From NCBI RefSeq assembly GCF_016918855.1, contig NZ_JADKYB010000013.1, positions 186,001 through 250,000 on the forward strand: a stretch of 64,000 bases of DNA. The letters run 5' to 3'. Shown piece by piece: positions 42,648 to 51,450 of this stretch; position 1 is the stretch's first letter, and every line of letters starts with the position of its first letter. The position numbers and the translations under genes are program-made. This stretch comes from Actinacidiphila acididurans. GTDB taxonomy: Bacteria > Actinomycetota > Actinomycetes > Streptomycetales > Streptomycetaceae. The notes under the pieces are model-generated. The model did no database searches. It worked only from the letters and a program-made list of their open reading frames with translations, and was not told the DNA's origin.

Positions 42648-42676
42648 CCCGTAAACTAGCACCGCAAGTTTACGGG
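42648..42676. promoter_or_regulatory. 10-bp inverted repeat between MarR remnant and thiolase
   Basis: CCCGTAAACT (42648-42657) and AGTTTACGGG (42667-42676), spacer 9 nt. TAAAC/GTTTA arms are AT-rich in this DNA and look like a regulator site, plausibly the former MarR operator. Confidence 0.55.
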
Positions 42677-42846
42677 GGCGAGGGTATGCCGCCGGGCGCC
42701 ACGATGCTCACCTGGTTGCGCCGGAGCAGCAGGGCATGGAGCTGGTCGCGCTCGGCCGGGATAAGCGAGGCCAGGCGGTCCCGGACTGTCCGGCCGCGCT
42801 CGTCGAGCCGGGCCGGAGCCGCGCGGCCGGCGTCGGTGAAGGTGCC
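42670..42846 (-). pseudogene. remnant of a MarR-family regulator
   Basis: Reading leftwards, FTDAGRAAPARLDERGRTVRDRL-ASLIPAERDQLHALLLRRN is the typical C-terminal half of a MarR protein (LTDAGRAALARLDERGR..., LTPAERDQLHALL). The upstream DNA (to about 43040) holds no frame that supplies the winged helix, so the N-terminal part is lost or frameshifted. An Ala-to-Pro change (AAP) in the helix also suggests relaxed selection. Confidence 0.55.
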
Positions 42847-43046
42847 CCGGCCTTGCGCACAGCGCCGCGTCCGCCGCGCCCGCAGTGGAATTCCGGGCTC
42901 CGCACCGCCCACCCGCGGGACCCGGAGTGGAATCCGTTGGCGTCCAGTCCCGCTGAGGTCCCGCCGAGGCCGTGCCCGGGGCGTACCGACGCCGGCCCCG
43001 CCACCCTCACGGGCGCCCGGGCCGGCCCGGGGAGACACCCGACCGG

Positions 43047-43493
43047 TCAGTCCGTGTTGCGGCGGAAGTCGGGGCCGAGCAGGCGCAGGCGTTCCAGTTC
43101 GCGGCGGTCGCGCTTGGTGGGGCGGCCGGCGCCGCGGTCGCGGACGCCCATGGCCAGGGCCTCGGTGCGCGGGGGCGGCGGCGGGCTGTTGTCGACGTAC
43201 GCCTGGACGGCCAGGGGCGCGCCGACCCGCTTGTTGAGCAGGCGGGAGACGATGACGACGCGCTCGCGGCCGGCGTGGAAGAGCCGTACCTCGTCGCCGA
43301 CCTTCACCGACTGGGCGGGCTTGACGCGTTCCCCGTTGACCCGGACATGGCCGGCCTTGGCCGCGGCGGCGGCCAGGGAACGGGTCTTCGTCAGCCGTAC
43401 GCACCAGATCCAGCTGTCGACGCGGACGCTGCCCTGGGGAGCGCCGCCCTGGGAGACGTCGTGGCCGTGCGGTTCGTGGTGACCTTCTGCCAT
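43047..43493 (-). CDS. S4-domain RNA-binding protein (Hsp15-like)
   Basis: A 148-residue protein with an N-terminal S4 domain: VRVDSWIWCVRLTKTRSLAAAAAKAGHVRVNGERVKPAQSVKVGDEVRLFHAGRERVVIV. The C-terminal basic tail RDRGAGRPTKRDRRELERLR is typical of Hsp15/RqcH-associated relatives, which bind stalled 50S subunits carrying nascent peptide-tRNA. A His-rich N-terminus (EGHHEPHGHD) precedes the domain. Single gene. Confidence 0.9.
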   Translation of the reverse strand: MAEGHHEPHGHDVSQGGAPQGSVRVDSWIWCVRLTKTRSLAAAAAKAGHVRVNGERVKPAQSVKVGDEVRLFHAGRERVVIVSRLLNKRVGAPLAVQAYVDNSPPPPPRTEALAMGVRDRGAGRPTKRDRRELERLRLLGPDFRRNTD

Positions 43494-43566
43494 GTTCTCG
43501 AGCTTATGCCGTGCGTCCAGCGGGTTTTTCCGCTCGCGGCCCGAAGGTGCGGATCAGGGGGGCGGA

Positions 43567-44862
43567 TCAACGGGCGTAGACGGCGACGAAGTCCCGGGTG
43601 GCCTGGACGTAGTAGCGGTCCGGCGGGTCCTCGAAGTCGAGGATGTTGGCGGGTTTGGGGTTGGCCGGGTCGTGGGTGGCGTCGTAGGACATGAAGGAGG
43701 GCCAGGCACGATTCATGTCGAGCGGCATGGCCCGTACGGCGCCGGCGCGCTGCATGAGTTCGGCCAGGCTGCGGGCGGACAGGGCCTGGCCGACGACCAT
43801 GACGATGTCGCCGCGGGCGGTGACGCCGACACCCGAACGCGGGACGAACATCCGGCTCTGGTCGCTGACGCCCCACTTGCTGTCGTCGCCGATGTCGGGC
43901 ACGACCCGGCCGCCGTCGACCATGAGCTCCAGGCACTGGCGGACCCCGACCACGTCCTTGGTCATGGTCACGTCGCGGCCCCAGACGCCGATGCGCAGCG
44001 AGCCGTCGCGGTAGAAGACCTCGGAGGCGGCGCCGTCGCGCAGGCTGCCGTCGAGCTTGCCGTCGAGGTAGAAGCCGCCGCGGGAGCCGCCGTCGGTGAT
44101 CCGGAAGCCGCCGTTCCAGGTGGCGACGAGGCCGGTGCGCTGCCCCTCCGGGATGGTGGGGGGTACGTCGAAGGTGCCGCCGGGCTCGCGGAAGCCGGGG
44201 TGGAGCTGGAAGCGGGCGTATTTCTCGCTGATCCAGGCGACGGCGGCCTCGTAGGAAGTGTGCTCGGCGTCGGGGCGCACGTACGTGCCCTGGACCAGGG
44301 GGCGGCCGTGGGCGGTGACCAGGGTGCGGTAGACGCCTTCGCCGGGGAGCGCCGGGGAGACCATGGGCGGCATGGGGGCGTGCAGCGGGACGAGCGGGGA
44401 CGCGGTGCCGCTCTGGGTGCCGGCGGGGGCGGTGGCCCGCATCCGGGCGAGGGCGGAGGCCGGCAGGGTGCCGCCGACCTTGGGCGGATGCATCTGGTAC
44501 TGCAGGTCCTCCAGCTTGTCGACGACGAAGCCGAGTTCGTGGTCGCGGGCCCACTCCGCGAGGCGGGCCATGGTGCTGTCCTTGCCGGGGTAGGTCAGCG
44601 CCTTGCCGATCGACCAGCCGAGCAGGCCGGTGAACAGGGCGAGCAGGGCCAGGGTGGTGCGGACGGTCAGGGTACGGCGGCGGCGCTGGGGCGGGGTCAG
44701 GTCGCGTTTGTGCTTCCAGGGGAGCAGGCGGTGGGTACGGGCTCGCCACGGAACGGGGAAGCGGCGGCGCCTGCCGCGGCCGGCGGGCGGGGTGCCCGGG
44801 GAGCCCGGCGGGTCCGGGGTGGGGTCGGCGGGGCGCCCCGCGAGCTGCTCGCCCTGGCTCAT
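43567..44862 (-). CDS. membrane-anchored phosphodiester glycosidase-family protein
   Basis: A 431-residue protein with a proline/arginine-rich cytoplasmic N-terminus, a single transmembrane helix (TTLALLALFTGLLGWSIGKAL) and an extracytoplasmic NAGPA-like domain. Recognisable elements are ATWNGGFRITDGGSRGGFYLDGK, EVFYRDGSLRIGVWGRDV, the MVDGGRVVPD segment and the LDMNRAWPSFMSYD turn. Domain relatives cleave sugar-phosphodiester bonds or act in exopolysaccharide assembly. Substrate unknown. A GTCAT-N5-ATGAC repeat lies 35 nt upstream of the start. Confidence 0.85.
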   Translation of the reverse strand: MSQGEQLAGRPADPTPDPPGSPGTPPAGRGRRRRFPVPWRARTHRLLPWKHKRDLTPPQRRRRTLTVRTTLALLALFTGLLGWSIGKALTYPGKDSTMARLAEWARDHELGFVVDKLEDLQYQMHPPKVGGTLPASALARMRATAPAGTQSGTASPLVPLHAPMPPMVSPALPGEGVYRTLVTAHGRPLVQGTYVRPDAEHTSYEAAVAWISEKYARFQLHPGFREPGGTFDVPPTIPEGQRTGLVATWNGGFRITDGGSRGGFYLDGKLDGSLRDGAASEVFYRDGSLRIGVWGRDVTMTKDVVGVRQCLELMVDGGRVVPDIGDDSKWGVSDQSRMFVPRSGVGVTARGDIVMVVGQALSARSLAELMQRAGAVRAMPLDMNRAWPSFMSYDATHDPANPKPANILDFEDPPDRYYVQATRDFVAVYAR

Positions 44863-45713
44863 GGTGCTCCTTGTCCGACCTCAACTCGACCCGATTGTCA
44901 TACTTAATGACGTATAGACCGAAGTGCGGGCGTGCTAATCGCGCGGGGGCCGCGAACCGCCCGTTCGACGGACGGATGGCGCGGCCCGGGACAAGAATCC
45001 GGCCGACCCCATCCGGTGCCACGGGCCGTGCCGAAGCCGGGAAACGGCGGTCGGCGCAGGTCCGGCGGGGCGGGCGGCCGGTGCGGATGGGGCAGGCGGG
45101 GCGCTCGCGGGGGTGGCCGGAATGCGATGGCAGGGCGGGCGGGCCCTGAAAGGATGCGCGTGCGGTGATCGCATGCCCGGCCCGTATCGCCGGCCGCCCG
45201 GAATCGGGTGCGCCGGGATCCCCGGGGTCCGCCCCGGCGGTGCCCCGGTGCTTCCCCCCGGGGGCGGCGCGTGCTCACCGTGACGCTCCCCGCCTGACGG
45301 ATCGGTCCGCCGGCCCACCTGACAGGGCCGGCGCGGCCGCCAGTGCCCGTGGGGCGGGGGCAGCAGACGCGAGTGGCGGCGGGCCGCGGTCCGCCGCCAC
45401 TCGCGTACGGTCTGCTTCGCCCGCGCCCCCGTCCGGGCCCGAATCTCCTTCGCCGCCGCAACCTCGTCCGGATACGCGGCGGTCCGCGAAAGACACGCCG
45501 AGCCGTCCGCGCTCCGGCCCAACCCCTTTCGGGGGTACGCGAGATGGACCACAAGCTGTCCGCTACCACGCCGTGGACGATCCCCTTCCTCTACCGTAAG
45601 CAGAGGCGCCCCACGGAGCCGGACCAGCCACCGTGGGGGCAGGTCCCCCGCGCCCCGACGGTCCGCCGGACACGGCGGCAGCGGCGCGGGCAAGCAGCAG
45701 GGAGGGAAAGCCC
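44863..45713. other. 851-bp region without a convincing gene
   Basis: It begins with a probable promoter/operator for the phosphodiester glycosidase gene: GTCAT-N5-ATGAC (44897-44911) next to TAAGTATGAC on the minus strand. Between about 45260 and 45530 the minus strand reads a fragment with coding-like bias (YPDEVAAAKEIRARTGARAKQTVREWRR), but no start, stop or family could be matched, so it may be a decayed gene. The 45367-45406 hairpin is inside it. Confidence 0.4.
45367..45406. terminator. 16-bp perfect stem with 8-nt loop
   Basis: Positions 45367-45382 pair with 45391-45406 without mismatch. No gene ends nearby on either strand, which makes an ordinary terminator role doubtful; it may mark the end of a lost gene or an RNA element. 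Confidence 0.5.
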
Positions 45714-46331
45714 TTGACGCCGACTATCGCCGAGGCCGCGGACCGCCAGCAGGCCGCCGCCCCCCGTCCCACCGACCCCCGCGCGGCACGCAGCCGGGCC
45801 GCGGCCATGCAGGCCGCACAGGAACTCCTCGCCGAGCAGGGCTGGGCGGCGGTGACCCACGTAGCGGTGGCCGCCCGCAGCGGGGTGGGCCGGACCACTT
45901 TGTACCGGCACTGGCCGGAGGCAGCGGGGCTGATCAGAGACGCCATCGTGGACCGGATCTGCAACGCCCGCGCCGTGCCGACCGGCGACCTGCACGGCGA
46001 CCTGGTCCGCGGGCTCAACGGCCTGCGCGAGGTGCTGCACGACCCGGTGAGCGAGATCGGGATGCGCGCGGTGATCGACCGCGCCGGGGTCGATCCGTCC
46101 TTCGCCGGGCTGAAGGTGACCTTGTATCAAGAGGGGTCGCTGGTGCTCCGCGAGGTCGTCGAGGCGGCCAAGTCCCGCGGCGAGCTGCCCGCCGACCTGG
46201 ACACCAGTACGGCCGTGGACGAGCTGGCCGGGCCGCTGGTCTTCCGCCGCCTGCTGGCCGGGCGCACCTTCGGGGTGTCGTTCGTCCGCCGTATCGTGGA
46301 CGACTTCCTCGCCGCCCATCAGGTGCGCTGA
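45714..46331 (+). CDS. TetR-family transcriptional regulator
   Basis: A 205-residue regulator. The best start is TTG 45714, with GGGAGGG 8 nt upstream; a GTG at 45633 gives an untypical extension. Helix-turn-helix: SRAAAMQAAQELLAEQGWAAVTHVAVAARSGVGRTTLYRHWPEAAGLIRDAI. C-terminal domain LRE-VVEAAKSRGELPADLDTSTAVDELAGPLVFRRLLAGR is the TetR_C_11-like form common in actinomycetes. Its convergent neighbour is fabH; target unknown. Confidence 0.82.
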   Translation: MTPTIAEAADRQQAAAPRPTDPRAARSRAAAMQAAQELLAEQGWAAVTHVAVAARSGVGRTTLYRHWPEAAGLIRDAIVDRICNARAVPTGDLHGDLVRGLNGLREVLHDPVSEIGMRAVIDRAGVDPSFAGLKVTLYQEGSLVLREVVEAAKSRGELPADLDTSTAVDELAGPLVFRRLLAGRTFGVSFVRRIVDDFLAAHQVR

Positions 46332-46367
46332 GCCCGCGCATCCGGCCGCCGGCCGCGCACCCGCCGT

Positions 46368-46409
46368 ACGGCCGGGGCTCGTAGCGCAGCCGTAACGGCC
46401 GGGGCTCGT
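46368..46409. repeat. 15-nt direct repeat in convergent intergenic region
   Basis: ACGGCCGGGGCTCGT occurs at 46368-46382 and again at 46395-46409, each preceded by GCCGTA. Together with the nearby GC palindromes it may help terminate both convergent genes. Confidence 0.4.
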
Positions 46410-46518
46410 CGCGCCACCGTACGCCTGCGGCCGCTCGCACCGCCGGGGCGGCGGGCCCGGCCCGCCGCCCTCGCGCCGCATCCGGGGTCCGGTCCCGCCC
46501 CCGATGACGGCTGCCGGC

Positions 46519-47520
46519 CTACGGCAGGGTGGCCACCAGCGCCGCGTAGGACAGGCCGGCTCCGTAGCCGAGGAGCAGCGCGGTGTCGCCGGAGACCGCG
46601 GCGCCGGAGGCGAGGACGGCGTCCATGGCCAGCGGGATGGACGCGCCGGAGGTGTTGCCGGAGGTGACGATGTCCTTGGCGACGGTGACGGTGTCGGGCA
46701 GGCCCATGGAGCGGGTCATGCTGTCGATGATGCGCTCGTTGGCCTGGTGCGGGATGAAGGCGTCGAGTTCGCCGGGGGCGACCCCGGCCGCGTCGAGGGC
46801 CTGCACGGCGACCTTGGACATCTCGTAGACCGCCCAGCGGAAGACCCGCTGGCCGTCCTGGCGCAGGGCGGGGAAGGGGTGGCCGGGGTCGGTGCGCAGG
46901 GTGTCCCAGGGCACGCTCTGCCGGATGGCGTCGGCCTGGGAGCCGTCGGCGCCCCACACCGCGGGGCCGATACCCGGGGTGTCGGAGGGGCCGACGACGA
47001 CCGCGCCCGCGCCGTCGCCGAAGATGAACGCGGTGGAGCGGTCGGTCAGGTCGAGGATGTCGGACATCCGCTCGACGCCGACCACCAGGACGTGGCCGCC
47101 GCGGGCCCGGACCGAGTCGGAGGCGAGCACCAGGCCGTGCACGAAGCCGGCGCAGCCGGCGGAGATGTCGAAGCCGGCCGCGCCGTCGGCGCCGATGCGG
47201 TGGGCGATCTCGGTGGCGACGGCGGGGGTCTGCATCAGGTGGGTGAAGGTGGCCGCGATGACGCAGGTGATGTCGGCGGGGGTGATGCCGGCGGCCGCGA
47301 TCGCCTTGCTGGCGGCCTGTTCGGCCATGGCGCCGAGCGTCTCGTCGGGCGCCGCCCAGCGGCGCGTGACGATGCCGGTCCTCGCCCGGATCCACTCGTC
47401 CGAGGAGTCGATGTGCCGGCAGATCTCCGCGTTGTCGACCACCCGCCGCGGGCGGTACGCGCCGACGCCGAGCATGCGCGCGTGCTTGGCCCCTGCCGGG
47501 GTGGCGAACTCAGTCTTCAT
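46519..47520 (-). CDS. beta-ketoacyl-ACP synthase III family protein (stand-alone)
   Basis: A 333-residue KAS III enzyme; ATG 47520 has GAAAGG 6 nt upstream. Active-site triad: Cys123 in ISAGCAGF, His in FIPHQANERI and Asn in SGNTSGASIP. It condenses a starter acyl-CoA with malonyl-ACP. There is no acpP, fabD or fabF beside it, so it is a paralogue outside the fab operon; such copies may prime branched or secondary-metabolite chains. An N-terminal MKTEFATPAGAKHARMLGV extension of about 10 residues is present compared with E. coli FabH. Confidence 0.93.
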   Translation of the reverse strand: MKTEFATPAGAKHARMLGVGAYRPRRVVDNAEICRHIDSSDEWIRARTGIVTRRWAAPDETLGAMAEQAASKAIAAAGITPADITCVIAATFTHLMQTPAVATEIAHRIGADGAAGFDISAGCAGFVHGLVLASDSVRARGGHVLVVGVERMSDILDLTDRSTAFIFGDGAGAVVVGPSDTPGIGPAVWGADGSQADAIRQSVPWDTLRTDPGHPFPALRQDGQRVFRWAVYEMSKVAVQALDAAGVAPGELDAFIPHQANERIIDSMTRSMGLPDTVTVAKDIVTSGNTSGASIPLAMDAVLASGAAVSGDTALLLGYGAGLSYAALVATLP

Positions 47521-48006
47521 GCGAGCCTTTCACGTCCATCAGCCGATCCTTGTCTCCGACGGGCCCGTGACCGCAGGAGTGCACGGAGTCCTCACGATCA
47601 TCTCTCGGCACGCCCTGCCCCGCCGATCGGGTCCCCGTGATTGCCGGTCCGCGTCCGGTCCCGGGAAGAGGTCCCGGAAAGGTCCCCGGAAGAGTCCCCG
47701 CAAGCGCCTGCGGAAGAGGGGAAACGATCCGCCCGTCCGGGGCGGCGCGGAGTCTGCCGGGCACGGGGTCCGCCGGGCGCCGCGGGGCGGGAGGCGGGCA
47801 GCGCAGGGGCCGGATCCGCGGGCGCGCCGCCGGGCCGGCCGGCGACGGCGCGGGGCTGCGCGCGGGCCGTCCGGAACCGTTCGGCGGCGACCGGCAGTTG
47901 CCGTCCGCGGCATTGCCAGTGCGGCGGCGCCGCGGTCACGTTGGGCAGGTCCCCGGTCCTCGCGCGCGGGCGCTCGCCCGTGCCGCCCGCAGAAGGGAAT
48001 CCCCCC
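47521..48006. other. gene-free region with imperfect tandem repeats
   Basis: Between fabH and the secreted protein gene. Four imperfect copies of an 11-13-nt unit GGTCCCGGGAAGA / GGTCCCGGAAA / GGTCCCCGGAAGA / GTCCCCGCAAG lie at 47657-47704. The rest is GC-rich without a coding frame; promoters of both flanking genes must lie here but were not resolved. Confidence 0.4.
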
Positions 48007-48477
48007 GTGCCACGCAGAGTCCTCACGGCCCTGACCGCCGCCGCTGCCGCGGGCGCCGCGGCGCTCCTGGCGCCGGGTGTCGCCACCGCCGACACTCCCC
48101 CGACCACCTGCCAGGGCGTGATCCGCGCCGACGGCCTGGCCTTCACTCCCCCGGCGGTGGCCCCCGGCCAGTCGTCCGCGGCGACGCTGAGCGCCGTCAA
48201 CTGCACCGGGCAGACCCAGACGGTCTCCGAGACCTGGCTGGGGACGTGGGTGTCGTCCTCGACCGGCGGGCTGCCGAGCGGCTGTCCGGTCATCGATCCG
48301 CTCCCCCGCTCGGTCACCTTCACGCCCTATCAGAGGGTGGCAACCACCACCACGTATCTCGTCTTCCCGGGCTGCACGGCGGACGCGCTGCGGCTGACGG
48401 TGCGGATCGCCCAGGGCGGGACCGTGCTCGAGGAGCGGACGGCCGACCTGGCGATCATTCAGCCGACCGCCGGCTAG
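48007..48477 (+). CDS. small secreted protein of unknown function
   Basis: A 156-residue exported protein from GTG 48007 (GAAGGGAA 8 nt upstream). Signal peptide VPRRVLTALTAAAAAGAAALLAPGVATA is cleaved near residue 28. The mature part is beta-rich with four cysteines (TTCQG, NCTGQ, SGCPV, FPGCTAD), probably two disulfides, and an Ig-like or immunoglobulin-fold pattern (FTPPAVAPGQSSAATLSAVNCTGQ). No family recognised. Confidence 0.68.
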   Translation: MPRRVLTALTAAAAAGAAALLAPGVATADTPPTTCQGVIRADGLAFTPPAVAPGQSSAATLSAVNCTGQTQTVSETWLGTWVSSSTGGLPSGCPVIDPLPRSVTFTPYQRVATTTTYLVFPGCTADALRLTVRIAQGGTVLEERTADLAIIQPTAG

Positions 48478-48768
48478 GGCAGCGGTTTTCGGCCACGGCG
48501 CAGGGCCGTTGGCCCCGTCGCGGGGGGCTTGCGCCGCCCGCGTGCACGGCCTCGTCCAGGGCGTCGTGGCCCCGACAGCCGCCCAAGTCCCCATAGTGTG
48601 CCCGGAGTTCTTCCGCTCGTTCCGCGATCTTTGCCACGCCCCGCGCCCGCGGGCGTACGCCCGGGGGCTCTCGAAGGGAACCAGTCTGGCGGCACTCGCG
48701 CCGGTCCGTGGGCCTACCCAGCGGTATCGGCGCAATCACAGCGGTCCGCGGCACCGTCAGGTCCCACC
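48478..48768. other. gene-free stretch after the secreted protein
   Basis: No coding frame or strong motif. Contains GC-rich palindromic bits such as CCCGCGCCCGCGGGCG near 48636. Leads into the hairpin at 48769-48806. Confidence 0.3.
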
Positions 48769-48806
48769 CGGCCGCCTCCCCACAGCAGTTGCGGGGGAGG
48801 CGGCCG
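48769..48806. terminator. 13-bp hairpin
   Basis: CGGCCGCCTCCCC (48769-48781) and GGGGAGGCGGCCG (48794-48806) pair perfectly with a 12-nt loop. It stands between the secreted protein gene and the ABC importer promoter; likely separates the two transcription units. Confidence 0.55.
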
Positions 48807-48891
48807 TGGTACGTCCGGCTCCGAACGGAAGCGAACACGTTCCAACACGCATAAGAGATCACGGTCCGGCAACGCATCACGAAGAGAACGT

Positions 48892-48920
48892 TGACGGTAT
48901 AGGGCGAGTGGCGTAGAACT
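48892..48920 (+). promoter_or_regulatory. promoter of the sugar ABC importer operon
   Basis: TTGACG (48892-48897), 17-nt spacer, TAGAAC (48915-48920). This predicts a 5' UTR of about 135 nt before ATG 49061. CAACG-N14-CGTTG (48871-48894) overlaps the -35 and might be an operator. Confidence 0.65.
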
Positions 48921-49060
48921 AGCCTGCAGTTGCGATGGCGTTTCATCTTGGTGACTTCTGTTGGAAACGGATCGGTGTGAGAGGGACCTCAGACCTCCGC
49001 TCCCGCCAGCACATTTCGCCTTCAGCTCCCTGGATACGCCCACACACACATGGAGGCACC

Positions 49061-50437
49061 ATGTCGGACGTCGAGTCGTCGGGAAGCTCGTCGGACAGCA
49101 GCGTCAGCAGCGTGACGCCCAGCCGCAGGAACCTGCTCAAGGGCGTGACGGGTGCGGCGGGTCTCGCCGTTGTTTCCGGCGGACTGCTTTCGGCCTGTTC
49201 GAGCTCGTCGGACAGCAAGAAGAAGGACAGCGGCTCCGGCAGCAGCCCGGCGTCCGTGGCGGGTTCTTCGGTCACCTTCGGGTCCAACTACTCCGACCCG
49301 GCGGCCAAGACCGCCTTCGCCGCGCTGACCGCCGCCGCGACCGCGTCGACCAAGGTGAACATCAAGATCAACACGGTTGACCACAACACGTTCCAGCAGA
49401 ACATCACCAGTTATCTGCAGGGCACCCCGGACGACCTGTTCACCTGGTTCGCCGGCTACCGCATGCAGTACTTCGCGGCGCAGGGCCTGGCCCAGCCGAT
49501 CGACGACGTCTGGGAGAAGATCGGCGGCAACTTCGGTCCCGCCGCCAAGCAGCTGTCCACGGGCCTGGACGGCCACCAGTACCTGGTGCCGATCTACAAC
49601 TACCCGTGGGTCGTCTTCTACAACAAGAGCGAGTTCGCCAAGCGCAATTACTCGATCCCGACCACCTGGGACGAGTACGTGACGCTCGCCAAGAAGATGA
49701 AGTCCGACGGCCTGATCCCGATCGCGTTCGCCGACAAGGACGGCTGGCCGGCGCTCGGCACGTTCGACATCCTGAACATGCGGATCAACGGCTACGACTA
49801 CCACATCAAGCTGATGAAGCACGAGATTCCCTGGACCGACCAGGGCGTCAACACCGTGTTCCAGCACTGGGCCGAGATCATGCCCTACATGCAGAGCGGC
49901 GCCAACGGACGCATCTGGCAGGACGCGGCGAAGGCGCTGGAGGGCAAGCAGGCCGGCATGATGTTCCAGGGCACCAACCAGGTCGCCGCCCAGTACGTGA
50001 CGGACAAGGCGAATCTGCCCGACCTGGACTTCTTCGTCTTCCCGGCGGTCAACCCCAAGTGGGGCCAGGACTACATGGACGCGCCCACCGACGGCTTCAT
50101 GCTCAGCAAGAAGGCCAAGAACGTGGACGCCGCCAAGGCGATCCTGGAGTACATCGGCTCCGGCGCCGCAGAGTCCGAGTACCTGAAGACCGACCAGTGG
50201 GACGTCGGCCTGGTCACCGGCCTGCAGGCGCCCACGTACGACGCGATCCAGAAGAAGTCGGTCGCCGAGATCGCCAAGTGCAAGGCGGTCGCGCAGTTCA
50301 TGGACCGCGACGCCGACCCGGCGATGGCCACCGCGATGATCTCGATCATCCAGAAGTTCATCGACGACCCGAGCACGAGCAACATCGCGTCGCTGCAGAA
50401 GAGCGCGGAATCCCAGGCGAAGGCGATCTACTCCTGA
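49061..50437 (+). CDS. extracellular solute-binding lipoprotein of a CUT1 sugar ABC importer
   Basis: A 458-residue binding protein. ATG 49061 has GGAGG 4 nt upstream. The signal carries a twin-arginine motif SRRNLLKG and a lipobox LLSAC (Cys near residue 46), so it is a Tat-exported lipoprotein. Mature domain: VNIKINTVDHNTFQQNITSYLQGTPDDLFTWFAGYRMQYFAAQG, WVVFYNKSEFAKRNYSIPTTWDEYVTLAKKMK and PTDGFMLSKKAKNVDAAKAILEYIGSG are the family 1 sugar-binding pattern. Substrate not determinable. First gene of a three-gene operon. Confidence 0.92.
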   Translation: MSDVESSGSSSDSSVSSVTPSRRNLLKGVTGAAGLAVVSGGLLSACSSSSDSKKKDSGSGSSPASVAGSSVTFGSNYSDPAAKTAFAALTAAATASTKVNIKINTVDHNTFQQNITSYLQGTPDDLFTWFAGYRMQYFAAQGLAQPIDDVWEKIGGNFGPAAKQLSTGLDGHQYLVPIYNYPWVVFYNKSEFAKRNYSIPTTWDEYVTLAKKMKSDGLIPIAFADKDGWPALGTFDILNMRINGYDYHIKLMKHEIPWTDQGVNTVFQHWAEIMPYMQSGANGRIWQDAAKALEGKQAGMMFQGTNQVAAQYVTDKANLPDLDFFVFPAVNPKWGQDYMDAPTDGFMLSKKAKNVDAAKAILEYIGSGAAESEYLKTDQWDVGLVTGLQAPTYDAIQKKSVAEIAKCKAVAQFMDRDADPAMATAMISIIQKFIDDPSTSNIASLQKSAESQAKAIYS

Positions 50438-51450
50438 TGAGCTCTGTCTCCCAGGTGCACACCCCGGCGGCGGAGGCCGGCCGGTCCGAAAAGGACCGGC
50501 CGGCCCGCCGCCGCCGGCATGTGCGCCGTATGACGAATCGCGACCGGATTGTGGTCGCGCTGCTGCTCGGTATTCCGCTGCTGCTCGACCTGGCGTTCGT
50601 GTGGTTCCCCGCGATCGGCACGGTGCTGCTGTCGTTCACCAAGTGGAACGGCGTGGGCAGCCTGCACACCCATTCCTGCAAGCCCAACATGCCGTCGATT
50701 CTGAACAACGGCTGTGTCTACGGTGTGCAGAACTACCATCAAGCGGCCACCATTTACCCGGAGTTCTGGCCCGCGGTCCGGCACAACCTGATCTGGCTGG
50801 CCGTCTTCGTGGTGATCGCCACCCCGCTGGGCATGCTCTTCGCGGTGGTCATCGACCGCGGCATCCGCGGCAGCAGGATGTACCAGAGCATCCTGTTCCT
50901 GCCGGTGATGCTCTCGCTGGCGCTGGTCGGCATCGTCTGGGAGTTCGTCTACTCCCAGAACTACGGCCTGATCAACACGGTCATCGGCCGCAACGGCAAC
51001 AGCAATGCCATCGACTGGCTCGGCAATCCGCATCTGAACCTGTGGGCGGTGCTGGTCGAGGCGACCTGGCGGCAGGCCGGTTACGTGATGGTGCTCTACC
51101 TGGCCGGCCTCAAGGCGGTCGACCCGACGCTGCGCGAGGCCGCGCTGATGGACGGCGCCAACGCCTGGCAGACGTTCTGGCGGGTGATCTTCCCGGTGAT
51201 GCGGCCGATCAACATCGTCATCATGGTGGTCACCGTCATCGAGAGTCTGCGCGCCTTCGACCTGGTGTACATCACCAACAAGGGCATCAACGGCCTGGAG
51301 TTGCTGTCGGTGCTCGTCACCTCGAACATCGTGGGCGAGACCCAGCGGGTCGGCTTCGGCTCGGCGCTGGGCGTGGTGCTGCTGGTGATCTCCCTGGTGC
51401 CCATCTCGATCTTCCTCTACCAGACCTTCCGACGGGAGGAGTCGCAGTGA
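50437..51450 (+). CDS. sugar ABC transporter permease (MalF-type)
   Basis: A 337-residue permease with six transmembrane helices. The EAA loop is LREAALMDGANAWQTFWRVIFPVMRP. The ATG overlaps the preceding stop by 1 nt (TGATG), so translation is coupled. An unusual extracytoplasmic loop with two cysteines (LHTHSCKPNMPSILNNGCVYG) follows the first helix and could form a disulfide. Confidence 0.93.
   Translation: MSSVSQVHTPAAEAGRSEKDRPARRRRHVRRMTNRDRIVVALLLGIPLLLDLAFVWFPAIGTVLLSFTKWNGVGSLHTHSCKPNMPSILNNGCVYGVQNYHQAATIYPEFWPAVRHNLIWLAVFVVIATPLGMLFAVVIDRGIRGSRMYQSILFLPVMLSLALVGIVWEFVYSQNYGLINTVIGRNGNSNAIDWLGNPHLNLWAVLVEATWRQAGYVMVLYLAGLKAVDPTLREAALMDGANAWQTFWRVIFPVMRPINIVIMVVTVIESLRAFDLVYITNKGINGLELLSVLVTSNIVGETQRVGFGSALGVVLLVISLVPISIFLYQTFRREESQ

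Noticed and set aside
45165..45599. Plus-strand coding gene in the 44.9-45.7 kb gap
   Set aside because: The translation is Pro/Arg/Ser-rich without motifs, has no ribosome site, and runs through the 16-bp hairpin.
46519..47520. Fatty acid or polyketide biosynthetic cluster around fabH
   Set aside because: No acyl carrier protein, malonyl transferase, ketosynthase or ketoreductase gene is adjacent.
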